Origin: Acidobacteriota bacterium | GTDB taxonomy: Bacteria; Actinomycetota; Actinomycetes; Actinomycetales; Micrococcaceae | Assembly (NCBI GenBank): GCA_019352125.1 | Contig: JABBNV010000114.1 | Location: forward strand, 3,142 to 8,238 | Length of the DNA: 5,097 bases | Direction: 5' to 3' | Part shown: positions 1 through 5,097 of the stretch, in pieces | Numbering within the stretch: the stretch's first letter is position 1 | Layout of the letters: each line of letters begins with the position of its first letter | Made by a program: the position numbers and the translations under genes | Notes under the pieces: generated by a model | The model's input: only the letters and a program-made list of their open reading frames with translations | What the model was told of the DNA's origin: nothing | Database searches by the model: none

Positions 1-752
1 TGGCCAGGCGTGTTGCCGGTCTCGTTCATGACGCCCCACTGATCTCCGGTCAGGTGAGCTGTTGTGGCAAGGGAAGGGAAGTAGCTCCCGTCACCAAGAA
101 ACAAGATAGTAGGTGTGTAGTCAAGGTTGTAGGGCTGGCCGCCAGTTTGGATGACGCCGTCCAAGGTCCCACTTGTAGCCATCGTTAGTAGCGAGCTGGT
201 CATGGCGGGCACGGGGCCGTAGTCGCCAACGGCTACCTTGGCAGGATCGCCATCGGGCGCGGCGGTGAGCGCCGCGGTGTATGCGTCTGTCCAGCTAGTT
301 TGCTGCTTCGCTGAAGCCGTAGTCCATTGGGCCAGGGCCGGTGGTGGCGCGGGCAGCGCCTTGAGCGGATTGATCACAAACGCGTTGGCCGTATCGATCG
401 GCAGACGTACGCCGGAGAAGTTCTGAAGATCAATGAAGCCGAGCTTCTGAGTGGCATCGGGCGTGGCGTTGTAGGGCGGTCCGTATCCCGCGGTGTCGCT
501 GGTGCCACCTAATTCTGCTGTGGCTGTGGCAACAAAGTCCGCGGGTGCCGCCGTCGCCCATGATTTCAGCGTTACGCCTGGATCATCGGGAGAGCTGAAG
601 ATGGCGGAGAGTCCCACTACCAGCAGACCAACCACGAGTACGCCGATGGTCAGTTCTTTGAATAGGTCATAATCACGGACTCGGCCGCGCCATGCACGGC
701 TGGCAACGTTATTGCTCTTGCGCCATGACATTGGGGATGAGTTCTTTTTCAT
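1..752 (-). CDS. Membrane-anchored extracytoplasmic protein of a cytochrome b module (3' end outside window)
   Basis: I do not recognise this as a characterised protein. It starts at ATG 752-750, overlaps the cytochrome b stop in an ATGA, has AGAGGTGA (plus 760-767) upstream, and stays open for 250 codons to the window edge. The first 30 residues are rich in Lys/Arg (K2, K3, R11, K12, R19, R22, R24, R26). One hydrophobic span follows at about 34-53 (TIGVLVVGLLVVGLSAIF), so the rest should lie outside the membrane. Visible features are GYGPPYN at 89-95, a Pro/Ala-rich linker near 132-141, and GDYGPVPAM at 177-184. The visible part has no cysteine, hence no CXXCH haem site and no Rieske cluster. 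Translational coupling to cytochrome b suggests a partner subunit of the same complex; this is inference. The unseen C-terminus could carry further helices or cofactors. Confidence 0.85.
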   Translation of the reverse strand, partial: MKKNSSPMSWRKSNNVASRAWRGRVRDYDLFKELTIGVLVVGLLVVGLSAIFSSPDDPGVTLKSWATAAPADFVATATAELGGTSDTAGYGPPYNATPDATQKLGFIDLQNFSGVRLPIDTANAFVINPLKALPAPPPALAQWTTASAKQQTSWTDAYTAALTAAPDGDPAKVAVGDYGPVPAMTSSLLTMATSGTLDGVIQTGGQPYNLDYTPTILFLGDGSYFPSLATTAHLTGDQWGVMNETGNTPG

Positions 753-1492
753 GGCTGCTTCACCTCTGGATGAACCGTGCTGTTGGTTACGCTGGTTGTA
801 GCGCTGTCGGTGCCGCTGCTGGTTGCATCCCTCAGCTGCGCATCAGTCTCGGCTGCGTCAATGGGTGGGACCACGCCGTGCACGCGCACCATTACCACAT
901 GGAGAGCCACTACAGCTCCCACCGCCAGCGGTAAGAGCATGATGTGCCACATGAAGATCTGACCCAGGTTCGCCACGTTGAACCATGCGCCAATACCAAC
1001 TGCGTTCAGCGCGTCTTTGGCCTCGAAGGCAATCCACTGGGAGTCAAAATTTGTCTGTAACAGGTACCCAGTGAACGCGGTCACGATGGAGACCAGGAAC
1101 GCCAGCATCCCGGTGATCCAGGTGAGGAGCCGCCCGCCGCGCCACGCTGCCATCCAGAACTTTATCCACAAGTGCACCACCATGAAGATGAAGAACAGTT
1201 CCACACTCCACAGATGCACGCTATTGACAAAGTGCCCCAGTGAGGAAACGTGGTACCACTGGGGGCCGTTAAGGCTCAGTACTACTCCGGAGGCAATGAT
1301 GAAAACCAGCCCTGCCACTGCACCCATACCGAACACGTAGGCCCACGAAGCAACATAACTAGGTTGGTCTTCCGGCAGAAGCTTCTCTGGGGGTAGCTGC
1401 TTGAGGAGCCATCGACGAGCTTTACCTGTCCAGGTATAGGCCCCTGTCCCGTCCGCTTCCGGGTTGGGCACCGGCACGGCTTCGGTGTTCAT
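749..1492 (-). CDS. Diheme cytochrome b, N-terminal (b6-like) domain protein
   Basis: A four-helix integral membrane protein of the cytochrome b/b6 N-terminal family, 247 residues, expected to carry two b haems and react with quinone. Helices lie at about 48-73, 91-116, 122-146 and 174-202. The four axial histidines are present with b6 spacing: H93 and H107 (14 apart) and H183 and H198 (15 apart). NSVHLW and LLTWITG match b6 SVHRW and ELTWVTG. The Qo-side GYxLPW motif of b6 reads GYLLQT (142-147) instead. There is no subunit IV domain and so no PEWY motif; the protein ends in a Ser/Thr/Ala-rich tail (about 211-247). The ATG overlaps the upstream stop as ATGA, with AGAGG (plus 1498-1502) 5 nt away; its own stop overlaps the next start. 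The fold is certain, the physiological partner is not. No Rieske or cytochrome c gene is in view. Confidence 0.93.
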   Translation of the reverse strand: MNTEAVPVPNPEADGTGAYTWTGKARRWLLKQLPPEKLLPEDQPSYVASWAYVFGMGAVAGLVFIIASGVVLSLNGPQWYHVSSLGHFVNSVHLWSVELFFIFMVVHLWIKFWMAAWRGGRLLTWITGMLAFLVSIVTAFTGYLLQTNFDSQWIAFEAKDALNAVGIGAWFNVANLGQIFMWHIMLLPLAVGAVVALHVVMVRVHGVVPPIDAAETDAQLRDATSSGTDSATTSVTNSTVHPEVKQP

Positions 1493-1656
1493 TTCCGCCT
1501 CTTTCCGCCGGGAAAGGGCAGGACCAGAGCCAGCACAAAGAGGATGACCATCACGATAATCACTGCCAAATTGCCAGATTGGATCGTCACGTCCCCCCAG
1601 CCAAAATACGTGCCTGGGCTGATAGGTACGTCGGTGGAAGCCAACTGTTCAAACAT
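1489..1656 (-). CDS. Small single-span membrane protein (55 aa), likely cytochrome b module subunit
   Basis: An unrecognised short membrane protein. The frame is open back to a TTG at 1740, but that start overlaps xfp by 28 bp and gives an 83-residue product. I choose ATG 1656-1654 because GGAGAA (plus 1661-1666) lies 6 nt upstream and no ribosome site precedes the other candidates (TTG 1740, ATG 1680). The resulting 55 residues begin MFEQLAST, have one hydrophobic segment at about 30-48 (LAVIIVMVILFVLALVLPF), and end in GGKRRK, which predicts an outside N-terminus and a cytoplasmic C-terminus. Its stop overlaps the cytochrome b start as ATGA. Size, topology and coupling resemble small accessory subunits of quinol-oxidising complexes, but no homology to a named subunit is claimed. 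Confidence 0.8.
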   Translation of the reverse strand: MFEQLASTDVPISPGTYFGWGDVTIQSGNLAVIIVMVILFVLALVLPFPGGKRRK

Positions 1657-1660
1657 GAGG

Positions 1661-1666
1661 TTCTCC
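1661..1666 (-). promoter_or_regulatory. Ribosome binding site that sets the start of the 55-aa membrane protein
   Basis: Read on the minus strand this is GGAGAA, six bases before ATG 1656-1654. It is the only good Shine-Dalgarno sequence before this reading frame and is the main reason to reject the longer TTG start at 1740. Confidence 0.7.
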
Positions 1667-1697
1667 AAACTGTGGTGCATGGACGATAAAATTGGTA

Positions 1698-1714
1698 GAG
1701 CGTGTGGGACGCTC
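1698..1714 (-). terminator. Weak hairpin at the xfp stop (possible attenuator or processing site)
   Basis: GAGCGT (1709-1714 read on the minus strand) and ACGCTC (1703-1698) form a perfect 6-bp stem around a 5-nt CCCAC loop. The hairpin overlaps the xfp TGA (1715-1713). A TTTT (plus 1688-1691) follows after six bases. The stem is short and the U tract distant, so full termination is unlikely. Partial termination or protection of the xfp 3' end would lower expression of the membrane genes relative to xfp. Confidence 0.3.
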
Positions 1715-4136
1715 ACGGCTGCGGGGGAGACCAGACCCAATCTCTGATCTCTGGAAGATCTTCTAGATGCTCAAGAACGTAGCTTTCGTGCTGTTCGAGC
1801 ATGCTCCGACAGTAGGCCGCCAGCTCATCCGATCCGGTGGCTTTGCGTCCCGCTCGCGCAAGCGCTTCCAACGCCAGGTGGTACCGGCTCATGCGGTTGA
1901 GGACCACCATGTCGAACGGGGTAGTGGTGGTGCCCTGCTCGTTGTAACCACGAACGTGGAATCTGCCAGGGTTCCGGCGGCCATGGAGTAGTTGGTGGAA
2001 GGCTCTGGCATAACCGTGCCATGCCACGATCACGTCACCTTCCGTTGTGAAGAGCTGTTCGAACTCAGCCTCCGAGATACCGTGTGGATGGACATCCTGC
2101 GGTGGCAGCACCAGAGCATCCATCACATTGACCACCCGGACGGCAAGGTCCGGCACATGGCGTTGGAGTAGCCACGCTGCTGCCAGGGTTTCTTCGGTGG
2201 GAACGTCACCGGCGCAGGCCAGCACAATATCCGGTTCCGAATCAGGATCCGCATTGCCTGCCCAGTGCCAGACTGAAGCGCCAGCCGCGGCATGACGCCG
2301 TGCCTCCTCCAACGAGAGGTATTGCGGGTGCGCTTGCTTGTCCACCACTACCAAGTTCACATAGTTCTTGCTGAGCAGCACATGTTCAGCAACGGCCAGC
2401 AAGGTATTTGAATCCGGCGGCAAGTACACGCGAATCACTGATCCGGAGAGGGAGAGCACCGTGTCAATGAGGCCCGGCCCCTGATGGCTGAAGCCATTGT
2501 GATCGTTGCGCCAACACGTTGAAGTGAGCAGAATATTGAGGCTTGGAACGGGATTCCGCCAGGCTAAATCGCGAGAGTGCTGCAACCACTTGGCGTGTTG
2601 GATGGTCATCGAGGCGCTCACCATAGCGAAGGCCTCGTAGGTGGCAAAGAGTCCGTGTCTGCCCGTGAGCACATACCCTTCCAACCAGCCCTGGCAAAGG
2701 TGCTCAGAGAGGACCTCCATCACTCTGCCATCAGGCGAGAGGTGATCGTCGCCGTCGTGGATTGACTCCATGAGACACCGATCCGTTACTTCAAAAACTG
2801 CGCCTAGGCGATTGCTATTGGTCTCATCTGGGCTGAACAGGCGAAACCGCTGATCGTCTTGTGTATCAATGTAGATATCACGGAGCATCTCGCCCAGCGG
2901 TCGGGTGGTTTCGTGTTTAGTGGACCCTGGAACGCCAACGTCCAGGGCGTAGTTTTCCAGGGCGCGAAGAGGCAGGGGCGCCACCCGAGGGCCGCCCAGG
3001 GCCCATGGGCTGGCGCCCATCCGCAACGTCCCCGTGGGGGCCAGCGCCGCCAGTTCGGGCAGCAACTGCCCATCGCCATCAAAGAGAGTCTCTGGGCCGT
3101 AGGAGCGCATCCACGTCTCAAGCAGGGCAAGGTGCGCGGGGTTCTCCCGCACTCCAGAGAGCGGCACCTGATGTGAACGGAAGGTTCCTTCCACCGGAAC
3201 TCCGTCCACCGTGGATGGGCCAGTCCAGCCCTTGGGCGTCCGCAGAATGATTGCTGGCCAACGGACGGGTGAATGACCTTCGCGACTGCGTGCGCTCTCC
3301 TGGATAGCCAGAATCTTGGCGTGGGCATGTTCCAGGGCTGTGGCAAGTGCCGGATGGACTAGAGCCGGGTCACTACCAGAGACCACCAAAGGGTCCCAGC
3401 CGTGCGCGCGCAATAGGGCCACGACCTGTTCGTCTGACTGGCGGCCCAGCACTGTGGGTCCTGAAATTTTGTAGCCGTTGAGATGCAGGATGGGAAGAAC
3501 AGCACCGTCTCTGCTCGGGTTGAGGAACGCTGGCGCTTTCCAGGCTCCTTCCAAGGGACCGGTCTCCGCCTCGCCATCGCCGATCACACAGGCAACAATG
3601 AGTTCCGGGTTGTCCATGACGGCGCCGGTGGCGTGTGCCAGGGAGTAGCCCAGCTCCCCGCCTTCATGAATGGAACCAGGGGTGGCCGGTCCAACGTGGC
3701 TGGGGATCCCCCCCGGTGTTGAGAACTGTCGGATTAGCCGGCGAAGCCCGTCAGAATTCTGCCCAACGTTCGGATACACCTCGGAGTAGGAGCCCTCGAG
3801 GTACAAATTGGCCACTATGGCAGGGCCGCCATGTCCGGGGCCGGCAATGAAGAGAACCTTGGCCCCGGTCTGGCGGATCAGCCTGTTGAGATGAACGTAG
3901 AGCAGTGACAAGCCGGGGCTGGTGCCCCAGTGTCCCAGTAGCCTTGGCTTGATGTCTGCGGCGGCCAATGGCCGCCGCAGTCGGGCGTTTTCTTGAAGGT
4001 AAATCTGCGCAACTGTTAGGTAGTTGGCCGCTTTCCAATACCGGTCAAGGAGTTGATATGCCTCCGGAATGCTCAGGTGGCCCGGATCGGTCAAGGTGTC
4101 GAAGCGGAGGTCTGTTGAGTCGAAGTCCGTGTTCAC
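1713..4136 (-). CDS. xfp: Xylulose-5-phosphate/fructose-6-phosphate phosphoketolase
   Basis: A full-length 807-residue thiamine-diphosphate enzyme of the cytosol. It cleaves xylulose 5-phosphate (and often fructose 6-phosphate) with phosphate to acetyl phosphate plus glyceraldehyde 3-phosphate (or erythrose 4-phosphate). Family landmarks in order: RYWKAANYL (32-40), LGHWGTSPGL (67-76, H69), GHGGP (101-105, H102), SHVGP (H147), the ThDP/Mg motif GDGEAETGPLEGAW (186-199), PKGWTGP (301-307), SHQVPL (H322), DETNSNRL, LSEH (E478, the likely catalytic Glu), LTGRHG, STCWRNDHNGFSHQGPG (H551), and GTTTTPFDMVVLNRMSRYHL near the C-terminus. XFP N, middle and C domains are all intact. The start is GTG at 4136; TGA is in frame 21 bases upstream, no good Shine-Dalgarno is visible, and the next start (TTG, codon 15) is no better. 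It heads the minus-strand set; strict F6P versus X5P preference cannot be read from sequence. Confidence 0.97.
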   Translation of the reverse strand: MNTDFDSTDLRFDTLTDPGHLSIPEAYQLLDRYWKAANYLTVAQIYLQENARLRRPLAAADIKPRLLGHWGTSPGLSLLYVHLNRLIRQTGAKVLFIAGPGHGGPAIVANLYLEGSYSEVYPNVGQNSDGLRRLIRQFSTPGGIPSHVGPATPGSIHEGGELGYSLAHATGAVMDNPELIVACVIGDGEAETGPLEGAWKAPAFLNPSRDGAVLPILHLNGYKISGPTVLGRQSDEQVVALLRAHGWDPLVVSGSDPALVHPALATALEHAHAKILAIQESARSREGHSPVRWPAIILRTPKGWTGPSTVDGVPVEGTFRSHQVPLSGVRENPAHLALLETWMRSYGPETLFDGDGQLLPELAALAPTGTLRMGASPWALGGPRVAPLPLRALENYALDVGVPGSTKHETTRPLGEMLRDIYIDTQDDQRFRLFSPDETNSNRLGAVFEVTDRCLMESIHDGDDHLSPDGRVMEVLSEHLCQGWLEGYVLTGRHGLFATYEAFAMVSASMTIQHAKWLQHSRDLAWRNPVPSLNILLTSTCWRNDHNGFSHQGPGLIDTVLSLSGSVIRVYLPPDSNTLLAVAEHVLLSKNYVNLVVVDKQAHPQYLSLEEARRHAAAGASVWHWAGNADPDSEPDIVLACAGDVPTEETLAAAWLLQRHVPDLAVRVVNVMDALVLPPQDVHPHGISEAEFEQLFTTEGDVIVAWHGYARAFHQLLHGRRNPGRFHVRGYNEQGTTTTPFDMVVLNRMSRYHLALEALARAGRKATGSDELAAYCRSMLEQHESYVLEHLEDLPEIRDWVWSPPQP

Positions 4137-4151
4137 AGTGGGGTCCGCGTC

Positions 4152-4240
4152 CGTTCATTGAAGGTGCATCTGTTTCGTTGCATCCGCAAGGCAAGCGAGC
4201 GCTCTGACTAAACTCCAGCGTTGCACGCCCACAATGAACG
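4152..4240. repeat. 9-bp inverted repeat in the divergent promoter region
   Basis: CGTTCATTG at 4152-4160 is the exact reverse complement of CAATGAACG at 4232-4240, with 71 bp between the arms. One arm is close to the xfp start and the other near the presumed upstream edge of both promoters. It could be a pair of oppositely oriented regulator sites. Nine matching bases in about 220 bp is only modestly above chance. Confidence 0.3.
4207..4234 (-). promoter_or_regulatory. Possible promoter for xfp
   Basis: On the minus strand TTGTGG (plus 4229-4234) and TTTAGT (plus 4207-4212) are 16 bases apart. They match the -35 and -10 consensus at three to four of six positions each. Transcription would begin near 4200 and give a leader of roughly 64 bases before GTG 4136. 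Both boxes are poor, so this is the best candidate by eye rather than a firm call. Confidence 0.2.
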
Positions 4241-4245
4241 CGTTA

Positions 4246-4259
4246 GGGGCTTTGGGCCC
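4246..4259. promoter_or_regulatory. DosR/DevR-like palindromic operator candidate
   Basis: The element GGGGCTTTGGGCCC matches the mycobacterial DosR core GGGACTWWNGTCCC at all positions except two (A4 to G, T11 to G). It lies 100 bp before the UspA start and 110 bp before the xfp start. A poor -10-like TAACCA at 4276-4281 would put a UspA transcript start about 35 bases from the box centre, which is near the usual DosR distance. The right half also forms a 5-bp hairpin, CCCTG-TACG-CAGGG (4257-4270), a competing explanation. DosR-controlled UspA and CtpF homologues in mycobacteria support the reading, but no DosR gene is in the window. Confidence 0.4.
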
Positions 4260-4343
4260 TGTACGCAGGGGCGGCTAACCAAAGAAGATGATGGCAGTGG
4301 CACATTTAGGCCTGCCTCGGCCAACGTGCACCTAGAGGAAGCG

Positions 4344-4348
4344 AAGGA
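4344..4348 (+). promoter_or_regulatory. Ribosome binding site for uspA
   Basis: AAGGA ends ten bases before ATG 4359. The spacing is at the long end, but no site precedes the in-frame ATG 4221 or GTG 4326, so it favours the 157-residue product. Confidence 0.5.
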
Positions 4349-4358
4349 TGATTCCGCC

Positions 4359-4832
4359 ATGGCGAATGAGACAACACCGGAAAGTCAACGCATTGTGGTG
4401 GGTGTGGACGGCTCCCCTGCATCCATACTGGCCCTCCAATGGGCACAAACAATGGGTACTGCTTTGGGGGCTACTGTCAGTGCGGTGACGGTCTGGCATC
4501 TTGACGTCGCTTATACCCCCTATACCCTGACTGACTGGGATCCGGAGGGCCTAGCGGAGGAAACTTTGCAAACGGCGTTGACACAGGCGTATGGGGATCA
4601 ACGGCCGCAGGGCCTGAGCGCGCGGATTGTCAGGGGGCGGCCCGCCGAAGTGCTCATCAAGGAAGGCGAGTCAGCGAGGATGCTAGTTGTCGGTTCCCGT
4701 GGACACGGCGGCTTCGCTGGACTGTTACTGGGGTCCGTCAGTGCTGCCTGTGCCGAACATGCCAGCTGTCCCGTGCTGATAATTCACGGAGCTGGTGAAT
4801 CCCCGGCACCGGGCACCGGCGGGGACGACTAG
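4359..4832 (+). CDS. Universal stress protein, single UspA domain (157 aa)
   Basis: A cytoplasmic ATP-binding-type universal stress protein. The fold starts with RIVVGVDGS (11-19, D17) and ends with the nucleotide signature G-x2-G-x9-G-S at G112, G115, G125 and S126 within VGSRGHGGFAGLLLGS, followed by CPVLII. These residues mark the ATP-binding subgroup rather than the non-binding UspA type. The frame is open from ATG 4221, but the extra 46 residues have no Usp character and lack a ribosome site; ATG 4359 gives the usual family length. A P-type ATPase follows 13 bp downstream, probably in the same transcript. In M. tuberculosis the USP Rv1996 precedes ctpF (Rv1997) under DosR control, though Rv1996 has two domains. 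The DosR-like box at 4246 lies upstream. A short acidic, Gly/Pro-rich tail ends the protein. Confidence 0.93.
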   Translation: MANETTPESQRIVVGVDGSPASILALQWAQTMGTALGATVSAVTVWHLDVAYTPYTLTDWDPEGLAEETLQTALTQAYGDQRPQGLSARIVRGRPAEVLIKEGESARMLVVGSRGHGGFAGLLLGSVSAACAEHASCPVLIIHGAGESPAPGTGGDD

Positions 4833-4845
4833 GAAATGGACACAG

Positions 4846-5097
4846 ATGAGTCAGTCCAAACTGGCTGAGCCGGCTGCTCTTGGGCAGCTTTCGATTTCAG
4901 ACGCAGCCACCTTGAGCGTTGAGGAGGTCCTGCAGCAGCTGGAATCGACCGCGGATGGTCTGGCTGGGGAGGAAGCAGAGAAGCGGCTGGCAGAAATCGG
5001 GCCAAATGCGCTCCGAACTCACCAGGCCAACCCGTGGATGGTGCTTGGCAGGCAACTGCGGAGCCCCATCCTCATTCTTTTGATTGTTACCGCTGCG
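4846..5097 (+). CDS. P-type cation-transporting ATPase, N-terminal fragment (runs off window)
   Basis: The first 84 codons of a cation-pumping P-type ATPase, open to the right edge. Residues about 23-56 (LSVEEVLQQLESTADGLAGE, then EAEKRLAEIGPNAL) are the Cation_ATPase_N domain typical of type II/III pumps such as SERCA-like, CtpF and MgtA proteins. NPWMVLGRQLRSPILILLIV then begins transmembrane helix 1. The catalytic DKTGT and ion-binding helices lie outside the window, so the ion (Ca, Mg, Mn or other) cannot be assigned. The start is ATG 4846, with AGGA at 4831-4834 eleven bases upstream; ATG 4836 opens only a ten-codon frame ending in TGA. The 13-bp gap from uspA implies one operon. The pairing echoes Rv1996-ctpF, but the name ctpF is not claimed. 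Confidence 0.9.
   Translation, partial: MSQSKLAEPAALGQLSISDAATLSVEEVLQQLESTADGLAGEEAEKRLAEIGPNALRTHQANPWMVLGRQLRSPILILLIVTAA

Noticed and set aside
1..752. Rieske or cytochrome c identity for the left-edge protein
   Set aside because: The visible 250 residues contain no cysteine, so neither a [2Fe-2S] Rieske motif nor CXXCH is present there.
978..1340. Plus-strand 120-aa frame antisense to cytochrome b
   Set aside because: It lies wholly opposite a gene with all haem ligands intact and shows no protein-like features of its own.
2859..3250. Plus-strand frames opposite xfp (105 and 81 aa)
   Set aside because: They are antisense to conserved coding sequence with no ribosome sites or recognisable motifs.
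2804..3346. Minus-strand 180-aa frame inside xfp
   Set aside because: It is an out-of-frame shadow of the conserved phosphoketolase; its Trp/Arg/Cys-rich composition is typical of shifted frames in G+C-rich DNA.
4137..4150. Second DosR-like site just upstream of xfp (CGGACGCGGACCCC on the minus strand)
   Set aside because: Only about half of the core positions match and the AT-rich centre is missing, so it is no better than chance in G+C-rich DNA.
4221..4358. N-terminal extension of UspA by 46 residues from ATG 4221
   Set aside because: No ribosome site precedes ATG 4221, the extension has no Usp features, and it would run through the DosR-like box. ATG 4359 gives the normal family length.
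4836..4868. ATG 4836 as start of the P-type ATPase
   Set aside because: It opens a ten-codon frame ending in TGA. The ATPase frame begins at ATG 4846.

Overview
The window is moderately G+C-rich and reads like a chromosome segment of a high-G+C Gram-positive bacterium. The phosphoketolase, the stand-alone diheme cytochrome b and the UspA/P-type ATPase pair all fit an actinobacterium, most likely an Arthrobacter-like member of the Micrococcales. That assignment is inference from gene content and protein style; the window holds no rRNA or other taxonomic marker.

Layout: two gene sets diverge from a 222-bp intergenic region (4137-4358). Leftward, on the minus strand, are xfp (phosphoketolase, 4136-1713), a 55-residue single-span membrane protein (1656-1489), a diheme cytochrome b N-terminal-domain protein (1492-749), and a membrane-anchored extracytoplasmic protein that runs off the left edge (752-1). 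The last three are linked by two ATGA stop/start overlaps, so they are almost certainly translated together. A short hairpin at the xfp stop and a 56-bp gap separate them from xfp. Rightward, on the plus strand, are a single-domain UspA (4359-4832) and, 13 bp later, the N-terminus of a P-type cation ATPase (4846 to the right edge).

How they may work together: phosphoketolase splits sugar phosphates to acetyl phosphate without NADH production, which helps when electron acceptors are short. The cytochrome b set looks like a reduced quinol-reactive membrane module without a recognisable Rieske, cytochrome c1 or subunit IV partner in view. The UspA/P-type ATPase pair resembles the DosR-controlled Rv1996-Rv1997 (ctpF) pair of Mycobacterium tuberculosis, and the intergenic region holds a 14-bp palindrome-like element close to the DosR box. 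My best reading is a low-oxygen or redox-stress locus. The least described part is the three-gene membrane module: small protein, cytochrome b and anchored protein.

No RNA genes, mobile elements, CRISPR arrays or origins were seen. No gene-free stretch exceeds about 220 bases.
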